DNA of 64,000 nt from Pseudoxanthomonas sp. PXM02 (GTDB lineage Bacteria; Pseudomonadota; Gammaproteobacteria; Xanthomonadales; Xanthomonadaceae): the NCBI RefSeq assembly GCF_014851805.1, contig NZ_JACVAK010000001.1:1780872-1844871 (forward strand), read 5' to 3'. Below, in pieces: positions 9,101 through 17,741 of this stretch. Position 1 is the stretch's first letter, and each line of letters begins with the position of its first letter. A model generated the notes under the pieces. It was not told where the DNA came from, ran no database searches, and saw only the letters and a program-made list of their open reading frames with translations. The position numbers were made by a program, and so were the translations under genes.

Positions 9101-11479
9101 GAGAAGGGCATCCACGACCACGACGCAGCTGCCATCCTGCGCAGCTACCTGCCGCTGCGGCAGGCGGCGGGCACCCTGCGGCATGCGCCCGCCGCACGCG
9201 CACTGGCCGTGGCCTGGTGGTGCCGCGGCGATGCGACGCCACAGGATGTCATCGACCGGATCCGCGCGGCACGCGCCATCGATGCCCTCTCGCCCGCGGG
9301 CAGGGCGCTGCAGACGTTGCGCGACGAGCTGGCGACCGCACTGATCGAGTGGGTGCAGCGCGATGCGCTGCCCTTCCCCACCACGGATGCTCAGGGCGCG
9401 GCGGCTTTCATCGTGGACACCGTCACGTCGGCAACGCCGACGTTCCGCTTCACCCACTACGCCGAAGCGCTGGTCGCCGCGTTCCGTGCCCGCCTGACCG
9501 ACGACGCCGGTGGCGGCGTGCTCGCCAGTGCATTGCAGCGCCTGGACGCACGCCCGGCCGCGGCCTGGTCGCTGCTGCGGCAGGCACTGGACGCGCTGAC
9601 GGCACTACCGGAGCAGGCCCACCTGGCATCGTACGTGCCGGAGGCGATTGCGCTGTACCGCCATGGATCGCAGCTGACCCACGTGGTGGAGCACGTGACG
9701 CTGATGAACACCGTCGACGGCCTGCTGGGCGAACATCCGCGCATCCGCGAGGGACGCCTGTCGCTGGCGGTGGACGACCTGCCCGCACGCTTCGCCGCGC
9801 ATCGCGACGACTTCGTGCCCGCATGGCAGCGTTACCAGACACTGCGTGGCGAAGTCGCTCAGCGCGAACGCAGCGCGATGCGCCTGTCGGAATTCAAGGC
9901 ACGCCCACTGACCTCATTCGTGCGCAACAAGCTGATCAACGACGTCTATCTGCCGGTGATCGGCGACAACCTCGCCAAGCAGATGGGCACTGTCGGCGAG
10001 AACAAGCGCAGCGACCTGATGGGCCTGCTGATGATGATTTCACCCCCCGGCTACGGCAAGACCACGCTGATGGAATACGTGGGGCACCGCCTGGGCCTGG
10101 TCTTCATGAAAATCAACGGCCCGGCCCTCGGCCATGAGGTGCGCTCGCTGGATCCGGCGCAGGCGCCGGACGCCACGTCGCGACAGGAACTGGAGAAGCT
10201 CAACCTCGCACTGGAGATGGGCAACAACGTGATGCTGTACCTGGACGACATCCAGCACACGCATCCGGAGTTCCTGCAGAAGTTCATCTCGCTGTGCGAC
10301 GGCACGCGCCGCATCGAGGGCGTCTGGCGCGGCAAGACCAAGACCTACGACATGCGCGGGCGCAAGTTCGCGGTGGTGATGGCAGGCAATCCGTACACCG
10401 AGTCCGGCGAGGTCTTCAAGATCCCCGACATGCTCGCCAACCGTGCGGACATCTACAACCTGGGCGATGTGCTGGGCGGCATGGAGGACGCGTTCCTGCT
10501 GAGCTACGTGGAGAACTGCCTGACGTCGAACCCGGTGCTCGCACCGCTCGCAACCCGCGACATGGCCGACCTCTATCTGCTGGTCGACAAGGCGCGCGGC
10601 AAGGATGTCAGCACCAACCAGCTGTCGCACGCCTACAGCGGCGCGGAGATCGGCGAGATCGTCGCGGTGCTGCAGCGGCTGCTGACCGTGCGCGACGTGG
10701 TCTACCGCGTCAACCAGCAGTACATCACCAGCGCCGCGCAGGCCGACAAGTACCGCGTGGAGCCGCCGTTCCGACTGCAGGGCAGCTATCGCAACATGAA
10801 CAAGCTGGCGGAGAAGATCTCGCCGGTGATGAACGCCGCGGAGTTGCAGCAGATGATCTCGGACCATTACCTGGGCGAGGCACAGCTGCTGACCACCGGT
10901 GCGGAAGAGAACCTGCTGAAGCTCGGTGAACTGCGCGGCACGTTGGCGGCCGACGAGCTGGCCCGCTGGAACCAGATCAAGGCCGACTTCCTGCGCAACA
11001 AGGCCATGGGCGCCGAGGATGCCGATGTCGGCGGACGCGTCGTCGCGCAACTGGCCGACATCGCCGTCGGCCTGCAGCGCCTGGGCGAACCGGCGCCGGT
11101 TGACGCGGCACCGCCTGCGCCGTGGGAGGCGCTGCTCGCGGCCCTGCAGTCGCTGCGCGCGCCGGAGCCCGTCGCCACGCCGGTCGCGCCTGCGCCTGCA
11201 CCTGCGCTCGACACCGCCCCGGTACTGGAAGCTTTGCAGCAGACGATGGCGCGGCAGGACCAGCTCAACGCAGCGCTCGTCGCACTCGCGCAGGCGATGC
11301 GCAGCAATGCGACCGCGCCCGTCCCGGCAGCGGCACGCAAGGCGAAGACACGCACGCCACGTGAGGCCGAGTTCGACCAGGTGATCGCCAGCCTCGCCTT
11401 CAAGGAAGAGCGTCCGACGCCGACGCTGGATGTGTCTCCGTCGGCACCGGATGACGACACGGGAGACCTCCCGCGGTGA
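6158..11479 (+). CDS. Very large AAA ATPase (DUF3686, 'DNA repair ATPase' family)
   Basis: 1773-aa protein. The first ~450 residues are a beta-rich module typical of DUF3686; about 500-950 is mostly helical coiled coil; the AAA module lies near 1270-1500 with Walker A PPGYGKTTL (about 1296), Walker B NVMLYLDDIQ (about 1357) and a sensor-like FAVVMAGNPY. The C-terminal 200 residues are Ala/Pro-rich with a final helical segment. Databases often call the family a DNA repair ATPase, but I know of no direct proof. Its place between flotillin and TelA suggests a membrane-linked remodelling ATPase instead. The start has GAGG upstream; its stop overlaps the GTG of the next gene by four bases. Confidence 0.8.
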   Translation: MSYTPKSEVPTTDTQVDQAVAQGGAYDVLRRRLDEQGARLRTVVEAINTRRLQEFGDSRMEAIGRLRIRTEHNSVGRDIVQVGDLLLFGFNVYMGLKATTSVADVFGIYRLVEAGEGYDVAPVDIAASFLADGAFQRDFSELYSYYKDARLLQLIVRDGRLLMAFQIGLKSTDVRVFRWTLTSEGEVNYLDARGERDIVLPPPFDFEWTRATKDMEVSGRHPHLNILDTLFVETIGGDLTLKVENNTETGAGVYSEPVEDRTQSLDDAQIEFARVGSLILLKVLPYRESAWRGLVYNTQTGKVTRLDAIVQACIQLPEDHGIIFPGGYYLQNGEHKAFDAAVQDMQYKRTIRSPNGEDVMYVFYERETGQAALLVYNLVQRRLQPPVLAHGYARLHDGRMVLFRAENDDPTRVHSMQVWQTPFSSDEFAATRPAGTSFMARLGNAELVRAVSNLFDLAREIERPDVSAQRYQLLTHCTRRLFDLHHWIDDTQCDGLATLLHEIAGTGESVLDEYEKVQEIRRQSETSMAQAQRDHRALLGRLQPEGWNGIAEFVEALGAVSRLRGHLLTLRDYRYIDTAAIDAMTAALQEAHERVGTATGQFLAGEKALAPFQQRLVELDARAQKAASARELAEAIEAMQGMAGELDMLSELMATLRVDDATQRTRVVDALSAIYAKLNQTRARATQRRRELGSAEAVAQFGAQFTLFGQAVSNALAMATTPERADEQLSRLMVQLEELESQFGEHEQFLGDILSKREEMLEAFEAHKQALLDERQRKAQSVQEAANRILEGLGRRTERFTSPDELNAFFAGDALILKLRELAGRLRELKDSVKADDIEARIKGARDQAVRGLRDRSDLFEDAGNVIRLGPRHRFSVNTQPLDLTLIPRGDTLAVHLTGTDYLEPLQEPALDALRAYWDVTLESESPTLYRGEYLACRLLQDALAGEGGLSAEQLDHALADPEALDRIVRDYAAPRYREGYEKGIHDHDAAAILRSYLPLRQAAGTLRHAPAARALAVAWWCRGDATPQDVIDRIRAARAIDALSPAGRALQTLRDELATALIEWVQRDALPFPTTDAQGAAAFIVDTVTSATPTFRFTHYAEALVAAFRARLTDDAGGGVLASALQRLDARPAAAWSLLRQALDALTALPEQAHLASYVPEAIALYRHGSQLTHVVEHVTLMNTVDGLLGEHPRIREGRLSLAVDDLPARFAAHRDDFVPAWQRYQTLRGEVAQRERSAMRLSEFKARPLTSFVRNKLINDVYLPVIGDNLAKQMGTVGENKRSDLMGLLMMISPPGYGKTTLMEYVGHRLGLVFMKINGPALGHEVRSLDPAQAPDATSRQELEKLNLALEMGNNVMLYLDDIQHTHPEFLQKFISLCDGTRRIEGVWRGKTKTYDMRGRKFAVVMAGNPYTESGEVFKIPDMLANRADIYNLGDVLGGMEDAFLLSYVENCLTSNPVLAPLATRDMADLYLLVDKARGKDVSTNQLSHAYSGAEIGEIVAVLQRLLTVRDVVYRVNQQYITSAAQADKYRVEPPFRLQGSYRNMNKLAEKISPVMNAAELQQMISDHYLGEAQLLTTGAEENLLKLGELRGTLAADELARWNQIKADFLRNKAMGAEDADVGGRVVAQLADIAVGLQRLGEPAPVDAAPPAPWEALLAALQSLRAPEPVATPVAPAPAPALDTAPVLEALQQTMARQDQLNAALVALAQAMRSNATAPVPAAARKAKTRTPREAEFDQVIASLAFKEERPTPTLDVSPSAPDDDTGDLPR

Positions 11480-12180
11480 ACCCGTCGACCGCCATGGACG
11501 CCGATGCCCCCGGCCTGGCCGAGCACGCCGCGGCGATCCGCGCGATGGCACAGGCCGGCGCCGGCGACCTGCAGGGCACCCTGCGCGACCTGCGCACCGT
11601 CCTGCTGTCGGCCGACCCGCGCGCATTGCGTCGCAGCGTCGGCTTCTGGGGACGCCTGATCGGCCGCGACATCCGCCTCGCCGCCGAAGCGCGGTCGCTG
11701 CGCGAACGTAGCGGGATCCTGCTGCGGCAGGCCGGCTTCGAAGCGACACGACTGCGCCACCAGCACGAGACGCTCGCCGCGCATGCGCAGCGGCTGCGCG
11801 ATGCCTGCGCGCACCTGCAACAGGAGATCGACGGCCTGGCACGCCAGCAGGCGACGGCGGAAGGCGGCACGCCTGCCGGCACCTCGCGGCTTGCGCACCT
11901 AGTCACCCTGCGCAGCGCGTACGAGATCACCGCCAGCCAGCTGGACCTCGTCGCCGCCAACGCACTCGCCATCGCCGAGCGGCATGCACTGCAACTGCCC
12001 CGGCTTTCCGTGCTGCTCTGCCAGCAGCAGGGCGTCGCCGCCGGTGCCGGGCATGGAATGCAGCTATCCTCCGCCATGCGGACGATCGATGAGCTGGAAG
12101 CCCACATCGAACATCTGCCCGCACCGCCCGCCACACCGGCGGTGGCCGCGCAGCAAACCAACACCCAGGAGGCCCCATGA
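11476..12180 (+). CDS. Unknown coiled-coil protein between the AAA ATPase and TelA
   Basis: 234-aa soluble, helix-rich protein without a domain I recognise. Residues 15-150 are predicted long helices (AEARSLRERSGILLRQAGF, ETLAAHAQRLRDACAHLQQE), and the C-terminus is Pro/Ala-rich. No signal peptide or membrane segment. It starts with GTG overlapping the stop of the ATPase gene (GTGA) and ends overlapping telA (ATGA), so it is coupled on both sides; an ATG at 11494 is an alternative start. The position implies a partner or adaptor for the ATPase or TelA. Confidence 0.72.
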   Translation: MNPSTAMDADAPGLAEHAAAIRAMAQAGAGDLQGTLRDLRTVLLSADPRALRRSVGFWGRLIGRDIRLAAEARSLRERSGILLRQAGFEATRLRHQHETLAAHAQRLRDACAHLQQEIDGLARQQATAEGGTPAGTSRLAHLVTLRSAYEITASQLDLVAANALAIAERHALQLPRLSVLLCQQQGVAAGAGHGMQLSSAMRTIDELEAHIEHLPAPPATPAVAAQQTNTQEAP

Positions 12181-13277
12181 CGACGAATTCCGAACAGACG
12201 CTGGTTCCCGCGGCGCTGTCGCCGCAGCTGCTGACCGACCTGGGCCTGGAAAGCGCCGACATCCCGCGCATCCAGGAAGCCGCGAAGGCACTGCAGGACA
12301 TCGCGCCCGGCAACCTGCACACCTACGGTCGCGAAGCCACCACCAAGACCAGCGCCTTCAGCACGCAGCTGCTGGACAAGGTGCGCAACGCCGACCTCGA
12401 CAGCAGCGGCGACAAGCTCGGCGAAGTGGTGCGCATCGCACGCTCGCTGAACCTCGAATCGTTCCACGGCCGCTCCAAGCTGCCGATCCTCGGCCCGCTG
12501 ATCGACAAGATGCGCGCGACCAAGGATGACCTGGTGCAGCGCTACAGCTCGACCAACCGGCAGATCGACCAGCTGATGGCGGATGTCGGCAAGACCCAGC
12601 AGATCCAGCAGCAGCGCGTGCGCGAGTACGACCAGATGCACGACATCGTGCTGGACGAGCGCCGCGAGCTGGGCGTGCACGTCGCCGCGGGTCGCGTCCG
12701 CATCAGCGAACTGGAAGCGGATCTCGCGTCGCTGTCGGGCCTGGAAGATCCCGAATCGCGCACCCGCCGTGCGGCGCTGGACACCGCGCTACGCCTGATC
12801 GACAAGCGCGTATCCGACCTGCAGGTGCTGCAGCACGCGGCCGATCAGACGCTGCCGATGATCCGCCTGATCCAGGCCAACGCCATCCAGCTGATCGAGA
12901 AGTTCAGCGCGGTGCGCGACGTCACCATCCCGATGTGGCGCAACCAGTTCGCCATCCAGTTGTCGCTGGCCGACCAGCGCAATGCCGTCGAGCTGGCGAA
13001 CGCCATCGATGACGCCAGCAACGAGCTGATGCGCAAGAACGCCGAACTGGTGCACTCCACCGCGGTCGGCACCGCGCGCGCCAACCAGCGCTCGGTGATC
13101 GATATCGAGACGCTGCGCACCGTCAACGACACGCTGATCCGTACCGTCGAGGAAGTCCGCGAGATCCATCGCGAAGGCATGGCCAAGCGCAAGCAGCTGT
13201 CCACCGAACTGGTCGGCATGCGCGAAGACCTCGAAAAGCGGCTGGCCCTGCCGACGGCGGGTAACGCGACGGCCTGA
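12177..13277 (+). CDS. telA: TelA/KlaA family toxic-anion-resistance protein
   Basis: 366-aa cytosolic protein of the TelA family, named from plasmid tellurite resistance and also found in envelope-stress and chemical-defence loci. It is helical throughout: a 30-residue leader, then FHGRSKLPILGPLIDKM, long coiled coils (QQQRVREYDQMHDIVLDE) and the hallmark C-terminal half with DQTLPMIRLIQANAIQLIEK, VTIPMWRNQFAIQLSLADQR and VRDVT. Length matches complete members. ATGA overlap with the preceding gene; last gene of the operon, followed 27 bases later by a strong hairpin. Whether it gives tellurite resistance here cannot be told from sequence. Confidence 0.88.
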   Translation: MTTNSEQTLVPAALSPQLLTDLGLESADIPRIQEAAKALQDIAPGNLHTYGREATTKTSAFSTQLLDKVRNADLDSSGDKLGEVVRIARSLNLESFHGRSKLPILGPLIDKMRATKDDLVQRYSSTNRQIDQLMADVGKTQQIQQQRVREYDQMHDIVLDERRELGVHVAAGRVRISELEADLASLSGLEDPESRTRRAALDTALRLIDKRVSDLQVLQHAADQTLPMIRLIQANAIQLIEKFSAVRDVTIPMWRNQFAIQLSLADQRNAVELANAIDDASNELMRKNAELVHSTAVGTARANQRSVIDIETLRTVNDTLIRTVEEVREIHREGMAKRKQLSTELVGMREDLEKRLALPTAGNATA

Positions 13278-13304
13278 TCGGCAACAGCGCTTCCACCTCA
13301 AAAA

Positions 13305-13334
13305 AGAACGGGCCGCCCCAGGGCGGCCCGTTCT
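13305..13334 (+). terminator. Terminator of the yjfI-telA operon
   Basis: A perfect 14-bp inverted repeat (AGAACGGGCCGCCC / GGGCGGCCCGTTCT) with a minimal 2-base spacer, preceded by A6 and followed by TGTTT. It lies 27 bases after the telA stop. GC content drops sharply just after it, so the foreign island begins at or very near this hairpin. Confidence 0.85.
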
Positions 13335-13559
13335 GTTTCCTGGTGATTAGCAATAGATAGTCCAAACGCAGCCTAGCAACTCCAAGGGATTCAATGTCGG
13401 GCCTACCGATTTGGTCACGAGAAATTAGCCCAAACGAGCCAAATACGCTTCTCCGAGATCGTCGACGCGAGAAAAGTTGGCTCAACAGTTTATTCCTTGG
13501 CAGACGATCTTCACGCCGTGAAACGTGCTTAACTGATCGGCCCGGAGGAAGTCTTGGCC
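13335..13559. other. Presumed left end region of the Tn7-like element
   Basis: Non-coding AT-richer stretch between the telA terminator and tniQ. Two related direct repeats, TAGTCCAAACGCAGCC (13358-13373) and TAGCCCAAACGAGCC (13426-13440), and a looser GAGCCAAC element in reverse orientation (13475-13487) look like transposase-binding sites. TGTTTCC at 13334 is one possible terminal TGT and TGTCGGG at 13395 another; neither could be paired with a clear 5-bp target duplication at the other side. GGAGG at 13544 is the ribosome site of tniQ. Confidence 0.45.
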
Positions 13560-15038
13560 ATGTCAGCCATCCTGCCGCTTCTCCTCGCAAATCAGACCCT
13601 TTACAGCTGGTGTAGCCACGCGCACCAGCTGAACTGCAGCACTTCTGCACATCAGACCAGCGACCAGCTCTTTGGCACGCCACATTCCGCTCTATGCCAT
13701 GACTTCCCAGCACATCTTCGGACGTTGACGCAGAGGACTCGTGGTCAGTTGGGCCCGCCTCGCGAACTAGCACTCCGCCATACACTCTTGGGCTACTTCC
13801 TGCCCACCATCGATGACAAAAAAGCAGAAGAAACAATAGACCTCATTACTGAAGGGGCCATCCCTAGTTTGAAGATGCGGCTGGGGATCACGGCTAGCCG
13901 GGTGGGCGGCTACCATCCGCTCAAGCTATGTTCTGACTGCGCTGGCGAAGAGCAAGAGCGGCTTGGATATTCGTACTGGCATATCGAGCACCAGTTTCCT
14001 TCAAGCTTTGTTTGCCTGAAGCACGCTCGGCCACTGGTCTTTCTCCGAGACGCTATTACGCCCGTCCATCGACGCTACTGGGTGACTCCGGCGGACCCCC
14101 AGGATTGCAAACTAATCGAGGTACAAGTTCCCAGCGAAACCGCAATGGCGACTCTTTCTCGGCTCGCTCGCGATTCCCTGTACTTGGCGATGCTTCCGCC
14201 TGGTGGCCTTTCAACTGCGCGTGCTGCTGGCGGGTATCAGCGCCTGCTTCGCGGACGAGGACTGGCGACCAGTCACGGAAACTTGCGCATTGAAAAGCTC
14301 GTCTCCCTGATTCGTGAACGTTATCGGGGCCTGGAGGGGCTGCCGGGAATGGCGCCGCTGGAATCAGTCGGTTACGAATGGCCGGGTTTGGCGGCTTCAC
14401 TCTCCAGAAGAAGTCCCCAACCCGGACACCCGCTGAAGCATCTCCTCCTTGTCGGTGCGATCACCGATAGCTGGGAGGAGTTTGTGCAGGCCTGCGAATC
14501 TGGCTGCGATAGCGCGCCCCTCGAACACCAGACCAATCCGCGACCACTGAAAGAGCGGGATCTCACACGATTCAAACAACTCGTAGCTGAAGGAGGTATG
14601 TCGATCTCAGGAGCGTCAAAGATTGTTGGCGTCTCTACAACAACCGGCGTGCAGTGGGCAACGCGATTCGGGATTCCATTCATCAGCCGAAGCAAGTCTG
14701 TGACCCCCGCATTGGTTGGTGAAATCCGGAGACTGCTGGCGAAAGGAGAACCCGTCGGGTCGATAGCTGTGTCCTCTGGCGTTTCTTCCTCCGTCGTCAA
14801 TCGCATTCTCGGCGCGGATGAGCGCCTAAAAGCACTACGAAGCCGTTCCACGTTCTCCCACAGGAAGTTTGTTTCACGCACCAAGTTCTCGCATCTCTGT
14901 AAGCGCTACGCCCACCTTCCTCTATCTGAACTTAGAGGACTGCCGGGAAACGGCTACGCGTGGCTCTACAGAAATGATCGACCATGGCTTACTAAAGCAC
15001 TGCGCCGCCTCGGACGGCTGCCCAGCAGCGGCTCCTGA
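13560..15038 (+). CDS. tniQ: TniQ/TnsD family target-selection protein (first copy)
   Basis: 492-aa TniQ-domain protein. In Tn7-like elements TnsD/TniQ proteins recognise the attachment site and recruit the AAA regulator TnsC. The N-terminus (LPLLLANQTLYSW) and the PPRELALRHTLLGYFLP region match TniQ, and a zinc-finger pattern CSDC...C-LKH lies near residues 125-155. The C-terminal 170 residues contain two helix-turn-helix-like segments (GGMSISGASKIVGVSTTTG; EPVGSIAVSSGVSSSVVNRI), as expected of a TnsD that reads a specific DNA site. ATG 13560 is used; TTG 13554 is closer to the GGAGG and equally possible. GC is clearly below the flanking chromosome. Confidence 0.85.
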   Translation: MSAILPLLLANQTLYSWCSHAHQLNCSTSAHQTSDQLFGTPHSALCHDFPAHLRTLTQRTRGQLGPPRELALRHTLLGYFLPTIDDKKAEETIDLITEGAIPSLKMRLGITASRVGGYHPLKLCSDCAGEEQERLGYSYWHIEHQFPSSFVCLKHARPLVFLRDAITPVHRRYWVTPADPQDCKLIEVQVPSETAMATLSRLARDSLYLAMLPPGGLSTARAAGGYQRLLRGRGLATSHGNLRIEKLVSLIRERYRGLEGLPGMAPLESVGYEWPGLAASLSRRSPQPGHPLKHLLLVGAITDSWEEFVQACESGCDSAPLEHQTNPRPLKERDLTRFKQLVAEGGMSISGASKIVGVSTTTGVQWATRFGIPFISRSKSVTPALVGEIRRLLAKGEPVGSIAVSSGVSSSVVNRILGADERLKALRSRSTFSHRKFVSRTKFSHLCKRYAHLPLSELRGLPGNGYAWLYRNDRPWLTKALRRLGRLPSSGS

Positions 15039-15048
15039 GGTCAACCCG

Positions 15049-16287
15049 GTGTCACAGGTCACATTGGGCTATGTTCCCTCTCTTCGCCCTGGGGCTTTGC
15101 TATTCACGCTAGCTGCGTTTCGATACTTTCAAACAGGAAGCAGAGGCAAGAGTGCGATCCTCGTCGATCTCTATGGCACTACCGGTGGCCGAAAACGAAA
15201 CCTATTTGGAGAGAGCGTCGCCACCATTTCCAAGCGCGCTTTTGGGGACTTGGTCCCCCCGAGGGATGTCTTACTCAGGCACACATTCTTCGGCGTCTAT
15301 TCGAGAGCGATGTCGCCGGCAGCCTCAGCCGCGTGGAGTGACGCGCTCATCGCTGGAGATCGATCACACAGGGCACAAAAGGTCCTTCGCAATTTCAATT
15401 CTAGGCAGTTCCATTTGGTTACCCGGAGTCTCCGATCCTGTCCTCAGTGCGTAGCCGATGACATCAACGCCTACGGATTTGGGCAGTGGCGCATTCTCCA
15501 CCAGATCCCTGCACTTCTTTGCTGCCCCGAGCACGGCCTCGCATTGAACGATGAAGTATCCGGGGGAATCGCTGGAAACCTTGGGCAGTACGCCCTTCCA
15601 CGCGGCAAGATTTCAACTCCCGCCAACAGAATTCCTTGGGCGGCATCCGACGGGCACTCGACGTACCTCTATCTCTGGACGCAGCTGCTGGAAGGCAAGC
15701 TGCCTGTCGTCACAAGTCACGCATGGGCAGCCTACATGGACGTTGTCGTATCTAGGTTCGGCGGCATAGCTTCTGCCCAGGCTGAGATTGAATCCACTAT
15801 CCGGCGAACTTGGTCGACGGGCATTGCGAACATCACATCCCGAACCGGGCGCCATATCATGGAGAACTTTATCCACGCCGAGCTTTCTCACAACTCAGCA
15901 CCGGGCAGGCTTGCTCAAAAACTAGTTGTCCTCGGCGCAGTTTCCGCCTTGGGAATCGATCTGCCCACGGCTGGAGATTCATCTCAGTTGAGGCTCGACC
16001 TAAGCTCGAAACTCAATGAAGACTCTGAGCCGCCATTGCAGGAGCAATTGCGTCGGTTCCTCCTTGACGTCGCACTCCCCGGATCACTGGCACCATTTCT
16101 TCTGACTGATCGGAACATCACACAGACCGCCAGAGAAGCCGGCGGTAATCGTCGCCACGTCTGGAAAGCAATGCAGAAGATCCCCGATCGACTTCTCGAG
16201 GAAATTGCCGCTACGCAAAGGTGGTCGGCCAAGTCCTGGGTCACGATTGAGCTAAAAAGACGCATGGGGACCGGCCGCGACTCCTAA
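15049..16287 (+). CDS. TniQ family protein (second copy)
   Basis: 412-aa second TniQ protein, 11 bases after the first. It repeats the same layout: an N-terminal LGYVPSLRPGALLFTLAAF, LVPPRDVLLRHTFFGVYSR near residue 80-95, and a zinc motif CPQC...CCPEHG near 135-170. The C-terminus has an HTH-like segment (NITQTAREAGGNRRHVWKAM). GTG 15049 is chosen because similarity to the TniQ N-terminus starts there and GAGG precedes it; the open frame reaches 14869, overlapping the first tniQ, with no matching sequence. Two unlike TniQ proteins may serve different targets or form a heteromer. Confidence 0.82.
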   Translation: MSQVTLGYVPSLRPGALLFTLAAFRYFQTGSRGKSAILVDLYGTTGGRKRNLFGESVATISKRAFGDLVPPRDVLLRHTFFGVYSRAMSPAASAAWSDALIAGDRSHRAQKVLRNFNSRQFHLVTRSLRSCPQCVADDINAYGFGQWRILHQIPALLCCPEHGLALNDEVSGGIAGNLGQYALPRGKISTPANRIPWAASDGHSTYLYLWTQLLEGKLPVVTSHAWAAYMDVVVSRFGGIASAQAEIESTIRRTWSTGIANITSRTGRHIMENFIHAELSHNSAPGRLAQKLVVLGAVSALGIDLPTAGDSSQLRLDLSSKLNEDSEPPLQEQLRRFLLDVALPGSLAPFLLTDRNITQTAREAGGNRRHVWKAMQKIPDRLLEEIAATQRWSAKSWVTIELKRRMGTGRDS

Positions 16288-16304
16288 CGCTCCAGACTTG
16301 TTTC

Positions 16305-17741
16305 TTAAATGTCGAGCTCACCCTGATGCGCCTGCTCACCGGCAAACCTAGCATGTGCATCCGCACCTCTCCGAAGGTCATCCTCAGATAGATTCTTCCG
16401 AGCAGCCATATCCTGCTCCTTCTTCTTCTGTTTCCTCGATTCTTGCTGTTTGACCTGGCGTGAAATTCGGCTCAACGCTTGGCCAGCTTCCTCCGGCCTC
16501 GTCGCCATCGGGCCCCCAATGCTTCCTTGGTTTGGTGCCCTTGGCTGCTGAGGAATGTCATCAAACCTGGAGCTCGCATTTCCGGTTGATACGGCTCGGG
16601 CAATTTCCAGGAGCTTCGCGACGTTGGGACTCGAGGCGGCGGCCTTGAGGTCTTCTACTGTGAGACGAGCGGCGCCCCCCGCTCGACGCAGTGCGATCTT
16701 CTGCCCCTCCTTCCAGACGGCCACGAATGTGCCCGGAATCCCCCCATCTACTCCAGATGTTGCGTCTTGTATCTCATCGATCGAAGGAGCTTCCTCGCAG
16801 AGGGTGAATCGTGTCGCCCCAAGTAGAAACTGATTTGACCACCAGGAGTCGGCACCCTGCCTCGCGGGACTCAAGACATGCCACCCATGCGTGACAAATC
16901 GACGGAGCAACTGCGCACTCGCATCTAGTTCGCTAAATGCCAACGGATTCCCCATCAAAAGAACCGGAATACCAAGGTTCATCAATCCGAGGAAGTACTG
17001 GATGAACTCGTCGCCCCACACGTTCTCTGCCAGCGTGTTTGGCTGATTCTCGTCGATGGCCAGCAATCCGACTCTGTGGAACGATAGGACTTTAGCCACA
17101 AACACCATGGCCTCATCGAGGTTCTTCTGGCGTTTTAGGTCTGCCGCGTAGTCTGTGCTAAGCAGTGCATCCAGCGCCCCGATGATTGCCGCGAATAATC
17201 CCCTCCTTGTCGCATTGCTAGGCGCATTCACAATGAGATACGTCACTTGCGTGAGTACCGACCAGCCACAATCCCGCCTTTCTCTATGGACGACGAACTG
17301 TTGAGGTGCCAGAACCGACAACACGCGTTCTACAAGCGTCGACTTCCCCAGCCCCGTGATTGCCGCCAAGACTGAGCCCCCAGCCCTTTTTCTCAGGGAT
17401 TGGAGTTGAACTCTGTTCACACTGTCTGCCAACGCCAGCATGTTGATGCGGCGTTGCTCCTCTAGGGACATTGGATTCCTTTGCATCAATCCGGACCGAA
17501 GCATAAGTTGGATCTCAGCAGCCACATGCACATGGGGAGATATTGGCCAGTAGTGATCATCGGAGAGCCCTAGAAGCGATTCCCGTTGCTCAGGTGGCAG
17601 GCTACGCCAGTCAACATTGGCTAGCGGCTCCCTTCGAAGCGCCGCTGGAATATCTTTCACCGGCAGGAACGGAGCGAGGGCCTCGAGCAGGGGATTGGGA
17701 CCCAACGCCAACTCAGGATGATCGCGTCGCTGGTTGCTCAT
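16305..17741 (-). CDS. tnsC: TnsC-like AAA ATPase, transposition regulator
   Basis: 478-aa AAA+ ATPase that in Tn7 links target recognition (TnsD/TniQ) with the TnsAB transposase. Walker A is ITGLGKSTLVERVL (about residues 122-135); Walker B is VGLLAIDENQPN (about 226-237); a sensor region GIPVLLMGNPLAF follows. The N-terminal 100 residues hold the conserved region before the P-loop, and the last 60 are Lys/Arg/Gln-rich. It overlaps the tnsB stop by four bases (ATGA) and ends 17 bases from the convergent second tniQ. Confidence 0.87.
   Translation of the reverse strand: MSNQRRDHPELALGPNPLLEALAPFLPVKDIPAALRREPLANVDWRSLPPEQRESLLGLSDDHYWPISPHVHVAAEIQLMLRSGLMQRNPMSLEEQRRINMLALADSVNRVQLQSLRKRAGGSVLAAITGLGKSTLVERVLSVLAPQQFVVHRERRDCGWSVLTQVTYLIVNAPSNATRRGLFAAIIGALDALLSTDYAADLKRQKNLDEAMVFVAKVLSFHRVGLLAIDENQPNTLAENVWGDEFIQYFLGLMNLGIPVLLMGNPLAFSELDASAQLLRRFVTHGWHVLSPARQGADSWWSNQFLLGATRFTLCEEAPSIDEIQDATSGVDGGIPGTFVAVWKEGQKIALRRAGGAARLTVEDLKAAASSPNVAKLLEIARAVSTGNASSRFDDIPQQPRAPNQGSIGGPMATRPEEAGQALSRISRQVKQQESRKQKKKEQDMAARKNLSEDDLRRGADAHARFAGEQAHQGELDI

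Noticed and set aside
10040..11842. 600-aa minus-strand open frame
   Set aside because: Opposite the AAA core of the ATPase, where Walker motifs fix the real frame.
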